Below, in pieces: positions 28,481 to 35,973 of a stretch of 39,700 nucleotides of DNA. Position 1 is the first letter of the stretch. Each line of letters begins with the position of its first letter. The stretch spans positions 1 to 39,700 of the forward strand of contig CAMAXW010000033.1 in assembly GCA_945862315.1 (NCBI GenBank), in the 5' to 3' direction. The translations under genes and the position numbers were made by a program. This DNA comes from Klebsiella pneumoniae. GTDB lineage: Bacteria > Pseudomonadota > Gammaproteobacteria > Ga0077536. The notes under the pieces were generated by a model, which did not search any database, was not told where the DNA came from, and saw nothing but the letters and a program-made list of their open reading frames with translations.

Positions 28481-29598
28481 CGGGCTGGCTTTCCCTGTGC
28501 CTTCTGGGCCGCTTTGCGCCGGGTTTTCGCCCGCGCCGCTAAGCGTCGCCCCAGCTTGTAATTCAAATGGGGCAGCAGCAGACGCAAGGGCATTTTCAGC
28601 AGGTGTGAGCGTAGCAACAGCGCTTTTAAGGCGAGCTTCTCGCGCCGATTGGGCGGCAAGGTGGGCAAAAAAACCTCACCGATAAGCGCATTGGTTAGCG
28701 CCCGTGGGATCCACAGTCGGTCGCACTGCTTGAGCGTGCGTAAAAAATCTGGCGGCAGCAGCGTGCCAAAATTTTGTTCGGCTTGGTGCAGCGCCAATAG
28801 CAGCGGGCGCACGGCTTGCAAAGCCTGCGCCCGGGTTTGCAGATCAAGCCAAAAGCTTTCGCCTAAACGCTGGCCAAATGTCTGCACCAGCTCGTGTACG
28901 TCTAATACGTCGCGCAGACAATTGGTCAGTTCGCCCCCCCAAAAGCCGTGCAGCACGCTGTGCAATACCGCATCGGCCGGGGCCAGCATAAATAGGCCGT
29001 CCGGCAACGGCACGCGGCGCGCGATTAGCTCGGCGGCGTCCGGGCAACGCGGGCTCGTGCGCGGCAAAATATTGTGGTGGACGTCGAGTACCGTGCCGCG
29101 TAATCGGTGCTGCAGAGGGGGCAGTTCGTGCATCCACGCACGGTAGTAGTGGTCGTCATACTCATCGTGGGGCGGGCTGCGCCAGTCGCAGCCCAGCAGC
29201 AAGGCTTCTACGACGTCGAGTGACGCCTCGGGCACCAGAATGTCCACATCGGACAGCAGGCGATGGTCACCGGGCGGAAGCTCAGCGGCGATGTACGCCG
29301 CACCTTTGAGCAAGGTCCAGCTGACGCCGGTGGTGGTAAACACGTGGGCCAGCCGATTGAGCTCCCAGCGGGCGGCGCGCACATGGTTTGCGGCCACCAC
29401 TTGGTCGGACCACAGATGCCGTTGCACCGCTGCCGGCACTTCCTCGAGGAGGCCTGCGGCGCTGAGTTGCCCATACCACCGGCCGGACACGCCATGCCGA
29501 CGTCCCAGCGTGAGTATGCCCTGCCAAGCGCTGAGCGGCAGCGTCGCGAGCGTGCTAGGAACCCTTAAAGCGGTTAACAAGAGCTTGTGATCAAACAT
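28477..29598 (-). CDS. nucleotidyltransferase family protein (HPr-rel-A cassette type)
   Basis: A 373-residue protein with the split nucleotidyltransferase signature WTLLKGAAY (about 94-102) followed by LLSDVDILVP (about 114-123), the Asp pair binding metal. A helical C-terminal half contains AVLHSVLHGFWGG and LRDVLDVHELV, as in the uncharacterised NTP_transf_5 family. What it nucleotidylates is not known. Homologues occur beside HprK-related kinases and PqqD-like proteins in exosortase-bearing genomes, and that is the situation here. ATG 29598 is preferred over TTG 29616. It is divergent from the Tat-signal protein gene, with about 200 bases of shared regulatory DNA. Confidence 0.83.
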   Translation of the reverse strand: MFDHKLLLTALRVPSTLATLPLSAWQGILTLGRRHGVSGRWYGQLSAAGLLEEVPAAVQRHLWSDQVVAANHVRAARWELNRLAHVFTTTGVSWTLLKGAAYIAAELPPGDHRLLSDVDILVPEASLDVVEALLLGCDWRSPPHDEYDDHYYRAWMHELPPLQHRLRGTVLDVHHNILPRTSPRCPDAAELIARRVPLPDGLFMLAPADAVLHSVLHGFWGGELTNCLRDVLDVHELVQTFGQRLGESFWLDLQTRAQALQAVRPLLLALHQAEQNFGTLLPPDFLRTLKQCDRLWIPRALTNALIGEVFLPTLPPNRREKLALKALLLRSHLLKMPLRLLLPHLNYKLGRRLAARAKTRRKAAQKAQGKPAR

Positions 29599-29749
29599 TG
29601 TAACAATTCTTAACAAATTTATGGTCGGTAACGCTTGGATTTACTTCGCCACGCTTCCACAATATGGCATCGCACAGCGACGCTGTGACAAGTTGGCTGC
29701 TACTGAGTATGCGTCATAAAATCATCCTAAAAACAGCGCAGCGGCGTTC

Positions 29750-29765
29750 TGGCAACATCACTGCC
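29750..29765 (+). promoter_or_regulatory. candidate sigma-54 promoter before the Tat Asp-rich protein
   Basis: TGGCAACATCACTGCC has the -24 TGGCA block, exact GG-N10-GC spacing and CTGC at -12. Transcription would begin near 29776, leaving a leader of about 23 bases ahead of ATG 29799, with AGGAG at 29786. Position and match are good for RpoN. PEP-CTERM-linked genes in relatives are often RpoN/PrsR controlled, and prsK is 2.5 kb away. Confidence 0.6.
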
Positions 29766-29798
29766 AGCACGCTGAGCTTAGCGCTAGGAGACTAGCTG

Positions 29799-30464
29799 AT
29801 GGAACATCCACCTACCCTCCCGACGGCCTTGCAAGACCCGGCTCCCAGCCCCGACAACGCGGCGACGAGACGGCGTTTCCTCAAAGGCACCACTTTGGCG
29901 TTACCGGTGGTGATGACCCTTAACTCGGTGGCAGCGCAGGCAACGGCCAGAAGCAGCTTGAGCTGCGCGGAGAAAGACCCACCCACCAACGTGCCTAATT
30001 TGACCGAAGCCCCGGACGGCTGGTACCGCCAAGAGGTGACCCTTGCGAGCAGGAAGGTCAGCAAGGACAGCGACGACGATGACGATAAGGGCGGCAAGGG
30101 CAGCGACGGCGACGATGACGATGACGATGACGATGACTGCGAAGACTCCGAAGCCAAGTATTTCAAAGGGATGACCTGCGGCAGTTCGACGCTGGTCTGG
30201 ATGAATCTGGACGGCACGATAGCGAATCCCCAGACTGGTATTAGCGAGGTAGGGTGCGATCAAAAACGCTATGCGCTCTGCCACTTCAGTTCGGCCGACG
30301 GAAGTCTCTTGGGTTATGGCGAGACTGCCGCTTGTGCTGGCAGCTTTATCACCAGCGCATCGGGCGCATGCCTAAAATCCCTGTGGGGCACCCCCGGCGG
30401 TAACGATGGCGATGGCGATGACGATGACGATGACGACAAAGGCGGTAGCAAAGGCGGTAAGTGA
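29799..30464 (+). CDS. Tat-exported Asp-rich, cysteine-containing protein of unknown function
   Basis: A 221-residue protein of no family I recognise. A Tat signal TRRRFLKGTTLALPVV (residues 23-38) matches the (S/T)RRxFLK rule and ends near the AxA at 48-50, so it should fold before export. The mature part has seven Cys (56, 114, 127, 153, 161, 179, 191) and two acidic low-complexity segments: residues 90-117 (nine Asp in a row at 105-113, bordered by Gly/Lys) and 203-213. It finishes in a Gly/Lys tail. Acidic runs suggest calcium or cation binding. AGGAG and a sigma-54-like promoter lie upstream. It heads a gene line with the PqqD-like protein and the HprK-related kinase, which makes it a candidate substrate of that pair (inference). 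Confidence 0.82.
   Translation: MEHPPTLPTALQDPAPSPDNAATRRRFLKGTTLALPVVMTLNSVAAQATARSSLSCAEKDPPTNVPNLTEAPDGWYRQEVTLASRKVSKDSDDDDDKGGKGSDGDDDDDDDDDCEDSEAKYFKGMTCGSSTLVWMNLDGTIANPQTGISEVGCDQKRYALCHFSSADGSLLGYGETAACAGSFITSASGACLKSLWGTPGGNDGDGDDDDDDDKGGSKGGK
30111..30137 (+). repeat. in-frame GACGAT hexamer repeat (4.5 copies)
   Basis: A perfect tandem GACGAT tract coding for Asp-Asp steps. Because the unit is six bases, gain or loss of copies changes the Asp run by two residues without shifting the frame. Confidence 0.85.
30405..30436 (+). repeat. second in-frame GATGGC/GATGAC tract
   Basis: Degenerate hexamers GATGGC then GATGAC encode the second acidic segment near the C-terminus of the same protein. 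Confidence 0.75.
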
Positions 30465-30578
30465 TCGGGCTGCGGGAGACCGCGGGGCTGCCGAGTGCGG
30501 GTACGGGGGCCGTACTGGTGCCGGTAAGCCGGCGCCGCGCAAGCGCACGGTTTGTCAGCCAAGTGGGCGCGTGACGCG

Positions 30579-30869
30579 ATGACCCAAGGCCTCGGTTGGA
30601 CTGCCGATGCTACCGCAGCGCTCGAATGGCAGCACTGGGGTGAAGCCCATTTCGCCTTCGATGCGCGCTCGGGGCAAACCCATTTTCTCAATGAGATCGC
30701 CGCGGCGGTGTTGGCGGTGCTGGCAACCCACACCCTGACCCAAGCCGCACTGTATGAGGCGATGCTGGCCCGCTACGAAGTGGATGACGACACGCAATTG
30801 TTGACAGGTATCACCGATACCCTACGGGTGCTCGACCGGCTGGGCTTGATCCAGCGCGTCGCCTCATGA
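30579..30869 (+). CDS. PqqD-like peptide chaperone (HPr-rel-A system)
   Basis: A 96-residue protein with the PqqD/RRE winged-helix pattern: WTADATAALEWQHWGEAHFAF, then THFLNEIAAAVL and a C-terminal LLTGITDTLRVLDRLGLI. PqqD-like domains bind leader peptides and present them to modifying enzymes. The frame opens at TTG 30552; ATG 30579 fits the family length better, although no clear ribosome site is present for either. The end overlaps the kinase start as ATGA, showing translational coupling. It follows the Tat protein by 114 bases, without a terminator between. Confidence 0.82.
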   Translation: MTQGLGWTADATAALEWQHWGEAHFAFDARSGQTHFLNEIAAAVLAVLATHTLTQAALYEAMLARYEVDDDTQLLTGITDTLRVLDRLGLIQRVAS

Positions 30870-31792
30870 TCGGCACCACGTTGCGCCAACTCTCGCGTGC
30901 CGCACTGGGCGCGCGTTGCGCGGCGGGGCTAAGCCTACAAGCGGGCCCTTTCGTGTTGCGGATTCAGGGTGCCGATCCCGTACTGGCCGATTGTCTGCAT
31001 GCCTACTACCCAAATTACCCGCTCGCTGCCGAGGGCAGCTTTGCCGACGCGCAGTTAACCCTCAAGCCGCAGGCTTGGGTTGACCGTTGGCGCGACCGAC
31101 CACGGCAAATCTGCCTTGAAGATGGTCTTGCCTTCACCGACTTCCCCCTTGAAGCGCTGCTCGCCAACCTAGAATGGAGCTTCAACTGGTGTGTGGCCAC
31201 CCACGCCAATCAATATGTGATGTTGCACGCGGCAGGGGTGGCAAAGCAGGGACATGCCGTGCTGATGCCGGGCGTGCCGGGGGCCGGTAAAAGCACCCTG
31301 AGCGCTTATCTCATTCACCGCGGCTGGCGGTTGTTATCAGACGAGTTCACCCTGGTGCGTAATCAAGCGTTGGACTTGCACGCTTTCCCGCGGCTGATTC
31401 CCTTAAAAAATGACGCCATCGACGTCATTCAGAACGCCGTGCCGCAGGCTCAATTTGGGCCCCGTATTCCCGGCACTCGCAAGGGCACCGTGGCCCACCT
31501 GCGCCCCGGCGACGAGCACATTCAAGCCATGCACGAACCCGCTCGGCCACGCTTGGTCGTGTTTCCCACTTACGAGCGCGGCAGCGCCACCACGCTCACC
31601 GCAGTGCCGGCGGCGGAATGTTTTACCGACCTCACCCAGAATTGTTTCAACTATGCGCTGCTGGGGCGGCAGGCTTTCCAAATGCTGGGCGCGTTGACCA
31701 ACCACGTTGAGGCCTTTCGCATGCGATACAGCGAACTGGCAAGCGCAGAAGACACTTTATCCACGCTGCTGGCCCGCGTAATCGAAAAATGA
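30866..31792 (+). CDS. HprK-related kinase A
   Basis: A 308-residue protein related to HPr kinase/phosphorylase. The P-loop PGVPGAGKST (Lys142) sits centrally, followed by WRLLSDEFTLV, the expected Walker B-like acidic segment, and RLIPLKNDAID. It lacks the HPr-kinase N-terminal domain and no HPr gene is near. Its target is therefore not the phosphotransferase system; by gene order it should act with the PqqD-like protein. The start ATG overlaps the PqqD-like stop by four bases. The reaction is unproven in the family, as far as I know. Confidence 0.88.
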   Translation: MIGTTLRQLSRAALGARCAAGLSLQAGPFVLRIQGADPVLADCLHAYYPNYPLAAEGSFADAQLTLKPQAWVDRWRDRPRQICLEDGLAFTDFPLEALLANLEWSFNWCVATHANQYVMLHAAGVAKQGHAVLMPGVPGAGKSTLSAYLIHRGWRLLSDEFTLVRNQALDLHAFPRLIPLKNDAIDVIQNAVPQAQFGPRIPGTRKGTVAHLRPGDEHIQAMHEPARPRLVVFPTYERGSATTLTAVPAAECFTDLTQNCFNYALLGRQAFQMLGALTNHVEAFRMRYSELASAEDTLSTLLARVIEK

Positions 31793-31868
31793 CGCGCTAA
31801 GGGCGCAGCAGTCAGCGTATTATCGCGCCATATGCGGGGGCTTTTACCCACCACAGGAGAATGCGCCG

Positions 31869-32942
31869 ATGCAACGTTGTAAACGCTGTCTGCTGCCGGC
31901 AAGTGTGGCAGGCGCTGGAATTGACGCCACCGGGGTGTGCGTGGCGTGCCGCGAATATTCGCCCAAAGCGGCCGAAATCACCGAAGCGCAACGCGCCGTT
32001 TACGAAGCAGATTTAGAAGCTGCTTTGGAAGATTGTCGTGGGCGCGGCCAGTACGACTGCCTCGTGCCCTTCAGTGGCGGCAAAGACAGCGCTTGGCTGC
32101 TCTACAAACTGGTGGTGGAGTACAAGCTGCGGGTGTTGGCGTTCACGGTAGACGTGAACATTCCACCGGTGGCGTGGAAAAACATTCGCCAGACCTTGGC
32201 CAAGCTCAACATCGACCACCTCACTTTTGCGCCACCCGGCGAGTTCTATCGCCGCATTTTTGCCTATCTGCTGCGTCACCAAGAGGCGCGCGGTGCGGTG
32301 TACACGGTGTCTTATGTCTACGCGCCGCTGTTTGAGGGCGACGCCATCAAGCTGGCCATAGAGAAAGACATTCCGCTGGTATTGGCCGGTTATTCGCCGG
32401 GCCAGCCAGAACCCGAACGCATGCTGTACGAGTTTTCCCGCCCGCTGATCGAGAAAACCGATTGGACCCCCCCGGAGCTCCAGCGCTGCGGTCAGTTCAG
32501 CCCGGCCGAGCTCAGCCGTTTTTTTAATCCCGCCAGCTACGCGCCCGGCACGCAGTTTCCACGCTATCTCGCACCCTTCCACGCTTGGCAATACGACCAA
32601 GATCTCGCCATGAAAATCGTCGTGGAAAAGCAACTCATTGCCAGCTCGCGTAACGCCAGCCCAATTTTTAGTAACTACCCCATCAACTGGTTGTTGATGT
32701 ATTCGGATCTGCTGCACTTTGGTTACAACCCTTACGCACCAGAATTCGCCACCCTCATCCGCGAGGGTAAAGCGAAGCTCTCGGAATGGCGGGTGATGGG
32801 GCCGTTGGTCGATCTCATGATCAAACGCCGCTGGTTCCTCGGACGGCACGTCACCGAGCACCTCAAGTGGCTAGAAATGACCGCCGCCGATCTCCAAATC
32901 ACGTTGCCGCAGGGTGCCTACGACCCCATCCTGCCTACTTAA
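31869..32942 (+). CDS. PP-loop ATPase, N-acetyl sugar amidotransferase-like
   Basis: A 357-residue adenine-nucleotide alpha-hydrolase. An N-terminal zinc-type site (Cys4, Cys7, Cys24, Cys27) precedes the PP-loop FSGGKDSAW (Ser69-Ser74). This matches WbpG/PseA-type amidotransferases, which adenylate a substrate and add nitrogen from a glutaminase partner. No HisH/HisF-like partners are encoded here, so the nucleophile and substrate are open: sugar, peptide or other. CAGGAGA precedes ATG 31869. It begins 76 bases after the HprK-like gene and reads into the adenylating ligase, so it could belong to either group. Confidence 0.85.
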   Translation: MQRCKRCLLPASVAGAGIDATGVCVACREYSPKAAEITEAQRAVYEADLEAALEDCRGRGQYDCLVPFSGGKDSAWLLYKLVVEYKLRVLAFTVDVNIPPVAWKNIRQTLAKLNIDHLTFAPPGEFYRRIFAYLLRHQEARGAVYTVSYVYAPLFEGDAIKLAIEKDIPLVLAGYSPGQPEPERMLYEFSRPLIEKTDWTPPELQRCGQFSPAELSRFFNPASYAPGTQFPRYLAPFHAWQYDQDLAMKIVVEKQLIASSRNASPIFSNYPINWLLMYSDLLHFGYNPYAPEFATLIREGKAKLSEWRVMGPLVDLMIKRRWFLGRHVTEHLKWLEMTAADLQITLPQGAYDPILPT

Positions 32943-32979
32943 AGCGCGCTCTCAAAGCCCGCATTGGGTTCACCATCCG

Positions 32980-34770
32980 TTGTCAGCAGTACTCACACAC
33001 TATTACGCAGAGCGGGCCGCCGTTGCCCCCACGGCGCCGGCGTTTCATTCGCTAGTGGATGGCCACTGGCAGGCGGTCGCGTGGGCTGATTTCATGACCC
33101 AAGCCCACACCCGCGCCGGGCTGTTATGCGGGCTTGGGCTGGCGAATGCCGAGCGCGTGGGCATCATGGCGCCCACCGGTTTGGAGTGGGAGTTAACCCA
33201 AGTGGCCGCACTCTTGGCGGGGGCGGCGGTGGTGGGCCTGGATGCGCACGAGCAACCGGCGCGCCTAGCCGACCTCCTAGCTGCGAGCGGCATTCAGCTG
33301 TTGGTGGTGGGGGATGCTGCCAGCTTTCTGCGAATTCCCCTCGCCGCGCGTGATGCTGTGCCCCGGGTGCTGTGTTTGAGTGGTGACGCCGCGCCGGTGG
33401 CGTGGACCGGCGCTTGGTGGACGCTGGCCACACTCGCCACGCAGCCTGTCGTCACGCCCGTGCCGCCGACGCCGCAGAGTATTGCCACGCTGGTGTTTAC
33501 CTCAGGCAGCACCGGCGCGCCTAAAGGCATTGCTTACACGCACGCGCAGGTGAGCTTGGCGGTGGCCAGTATTCTGGCCGCGTTTCCCGAAATCACCGGC
33601 GAAGACCGGTTGGTGTGCTGGCTGCCGTTGTCTAATTTATTTCAGCGCATGATCAATTTTTGCGCGGCCGGGCGCGGCGCACAAACTTATTTTGTGGCCG
33701 ATCCGCGCACCGTCATGACCCACCTGCCCGCCATTCGACCGCAGGTTTTTATTGCGGTGCCGCGCTTTTTCGAGAAACTCAACGACGGCATTACGCAAAA
33801 TTTGGCCCGGCAGCCCGCGCCGATTCGCCGCTTGGCGCACTGGGCGATGGCCGTGGGCGAACGCACGGCGGCCGCCGCGCGTGCAGGCCATGCACTCACG
33901 CCGGCGGGGCAGGTTGCGCATTGGCTGGCGGAGCGTCTGGTGCTGCGGCGTCTGCGCGCCATCATGGGGGGTGAAATTCGTTTCATGGTGAGCGGTTCAG
34001 CACCGTTTCCACGCTGGCTGCTGGAGCGTTTCCACGGCTTGGGCCTGTTGGTGTTGGAGGCCTACGGCCTGAGCGAAAACGTGGTGCCCATTGCGGTTAA
34101 CCGAGTCCGCGATTTTGAATTTGGCTCGGTGGGGCGGGTGCTGGCGGGCAACGAGGTGCGCATTGCGGAGGATGGCGAGGTCTTAGTGCGTGGCGCTGGG
34201 GTTTTTCAGGGCTATTTGCACGCCGACCCGTCTACTTCCCCGGTGGATGACGAGGGTTTTCTGGCCACCGGCGATACGGGCGTGCTGGGCGCGGATGGAC
34301 GGTTGCGGCTGGTCGGTCGCAAGTCGGAGATTTTCAAAACCTCCACGGGTCGCAAGGTGGCACCCGTCGCGGTGGAGGGCCGCTTGAAATGCATCCCCGG
34401 AGTAGACCAAGCCGTGGCGTTTGGGGCGGGTCGCAAAGCGGTGGTCGCGCTGATTACCCCGGCCTTAGAAGCCTTGCCGGCCCTGCAGGATGCCGGCGCT
34501 TTTGCGGCCTACGCGAAGCGGGTGGCGGCAGCCGTTGCCGAAGTCATGCAAGAGGAGCCGGACTATCTACGGCCAGCCGCGTTGCTGGTTTACCGTCGGG
34601 CTTTCACTATCGATACGGGCGAACTCACCAGCAACCTCAAGCTGCGCCGTAAAATCATTGAAGAACAGCACGCGGCGGCCCTTAATCGCCTGTTCGAACG
34701 CCTGGAGCAAACCGCGGCGGCGAGCTTTTGCGAGACGCTTGGCCCAGACACCCTGATGATCACGGCCTAA
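32980..34770 (+). CDS. AMP-dependent acyl/aryl ligase (long-chain acyl-CoA synthetase-like)
   Basis: A 596-residue adenylate-forming enzyme that activates a carboxylic acid with ATP. Core motifs: VFTSGSTGAPKGIAYTH (P-loop, about 172-188), YGLSENV (about 361), ATGDTGVLGADGRL and GRKSEIFKTSTGRKVAP (hinge), and LTSNLKLRRK with the catalytic Lys near the C-terminus. The layout resembles FAA1-type long-chain acyl-CoA synthetases. The start is uncertain: the frame opens at GTG 32914, overlapping the PP-loop gene, but family sequence begins at TTG 32980. It is nine bases from the reductase gene, implying that the activated acid is passed to it. Confidence 0.88.
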   Translation: MSAVLTHYYAERAAVAPTAPAFHSLVDGHWQAVAWADFMTQAHTRAGLLCGLGLANAERVGIMAPTGLEWELTQVAALLAGAAVVGLDAHEQPARLADLLAASGIQLLVVGDAASFLRIPLAARDAVPRVLCLSGDAAPVAWTGAWWTLATLATQPVVTPVPPTPQSIATLVFTSGSTGAPKGIAYTHAQVSLAVASILAAFPEITGEDRLVCWLPLSNLFQRMINFCAAGRGAQTYFVADPRTVMTHLPAIRPQVFIAVPRFFEKLNDGITQNLARQPAPIRRLAHWAMAVGERTAAAARAGHALTPAGQVAHWLAERLVLRRLRAIMGGEIRFMVSGSAPFPRWLLERFHGLGLLVLEAYGLSENVVPIAVNRVRDFEFGSVGRVLAGNEVRIAEDGEVLVRGAGVFQGYLHADPSTSPVDDEGFLATGDTGVLGADGRLRLVGRKSEIFKTSTGRKVAPVAVEGRLKCIPGVDQAVAFGAGRKAVVALITPALEALPALQDAGAFAAYAKRVAAAVAEVMQEEPDYLRPAALLVYRRAFTIDTGELTSNLKLRRKIIEEQHAAALNRLFERLEQTAAASFCETLGPDTLMITA

Positions 34771-34779
34771 GGAAGACAC

Positions 34780-35907
34780 ATGACCCATTATCTTGTCACC
34801 GGGGCTTCAGGCGTGGTGGGCAGCGCCATCGTGCCACCTTTGTTGGCCTATCCCGAGGTTACCCTCCAAGTGCTCATGCGGCCCAAAAAAGGGCAAGATT
34901 TGGCAGCACGGCTGGACGAGCTCAAAGCCTTTTGGCTGGCGCACTATCCCCAGTTAAAAGCCGCCGACCTCAACGCGCGGGTGCACGCCGTGAGCGGTGA
35001 AATCACCGAGCCAGCACTGGGTTTGAGCTCCCACGATCAACAAGATTTAACCCAGCACTGCACCCACATCATTCATTGCGCCGCCAGCGTCAAAATGAAT
35101 CTGCCGCTGGAAGAAGCCCGTCAGACCGCCTTATTTCCGGTCTCCAGCGTGATCGCGCTGGCCCAGCGTTGCACCCAACTGCACAAGGTAGAGTTTGTCT
35201 CCACCGTGGGCGTGGGCGGGCGGCGCAGTGGGCCGTTGCCGGAGCGCTGGCTGGACGAGCCGCGAGAATTTCATAACACCTACGAGGCCTCGAAAGCAGA
35301 GGCCGAGACCCTCGTGCGCAAGGCCATCGACCAAGGGCTACCCGCCACGGTGCACCGACCCAGTATGGTGGTCGGCGATGCCACCACGGGGGCGGTCATT
35401 CATTTTCAGATTTTCTATTTTATTTGCGAGTTTTTAAGCGGCATGCGGACCTTTGGGATCTATCCGCAACTGGGCGCCGCCACGCTGGATATCGTGCCCA
35501 ACGACTATGTGGGACAGGCCATTGCCGTGGCCTCGCGTACCCCGGACACCGTGGGGCAAATTTTTCATTTGTGCTCTGGGCCAGCCGCCGCGGTGCGGCT
35601 CATTGAATTGCGCGCGTTGGTGCGCCAGTTGTTTCGGCAAGCCGGGCGCATGGGCTGGCTGCCGCAGCTGGATTTCTCACGTGCCAATTTTCTGCGCATC
35701 ATGAACGGTGTGGGGCGCTTGTTGCCCGAACGCGAGCGGCGCGCCATCAGCACCCTGCCGGTTTATTTGGATTACCTCTCCGGCATCCAGCAGTTTGGCA
35801 ACGACCTTACCACCCAGCGACTGGCCGCTTTGGGTGTGGCAGCACCGGACAACCAAGCGGTGCTCGCGCAGGTGCTGCGCTATTACCTCAGCGCCAAGCG
35901 CGCGTAG
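34780..35907 (+). CDS. thioester reductase-like extended SDR oxidoreductase
   Basis: A 375-residue NAD(P)-dependent enzyme. The Rossmann motif TGASGVVG (7-14) and catalytic YEASK (Tyr168, Lys172) are intact. The HCAASVKMNLPLEEAR and HRPSMVVGD segments resemble thioester-reductase/male-sterility domains, which release acyl thioesters as aldehydes or alcohols. AAGGAAG lies upstream of the ATG. Paired with the ligase, it could form a free-standing acid-to-aldehyde/alcohol module; a carrier protein is not encoded nearby, so CoA may carry the acyl group. The gene converges on the methyltransferase. Confidence 0.87.
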   Translation: MTHYLVTGASGVVGSAIVPPLLAYPEVTLQVLMRPKKGQDLAARLDELKAFWLAHYPQLKAADLNARVHAVSGEITEPALGLSSHDQQDLTQHCTHIIHCAASVKMNLPLEEARQTALFPVSSVIALAQRCTQLHKVEFVSTVGVGGRRSGPLPERWLDEPREFHNTYEASKAEAETLVRKAIDQGLPATVHRPSMVVGDATTGAVIHFQIFYFICEFLSGMRTFGIYPQLGAATLDIVPNDYVGQAIAVASRTPDTVGQIFHLCSGPAAAVRLIELRALVRQLFRQAGRMGWLPQLDFSRANFLRIMNGVGRLLPERERRAISTLPVYLDYLSGIQQFGNDLTTQRLAALGVAAPDNQAVLAQVLRYYLSAKRA

Positions 35908-35973
35908 GGTCAGGTCACGCGTTAACCTCGCCCGTCGCGATCCCCACCCACCACCACGCACGCTGCCAGCGCA

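Noticed and set aside
30061-30437. Repeats in the Asp-rich gene as a CRISPR or VNTR element
   Set aside because: Units are six bases, without spacers, and encode an in-frame acidic segment.
32914-32980. GTG 32914 as the ligase start
   Set aside because: The extra 22 residues overlap the PP-loop gene and do not resemble the family; TTG 32980 begins where family sequence begins, though this is not certain.
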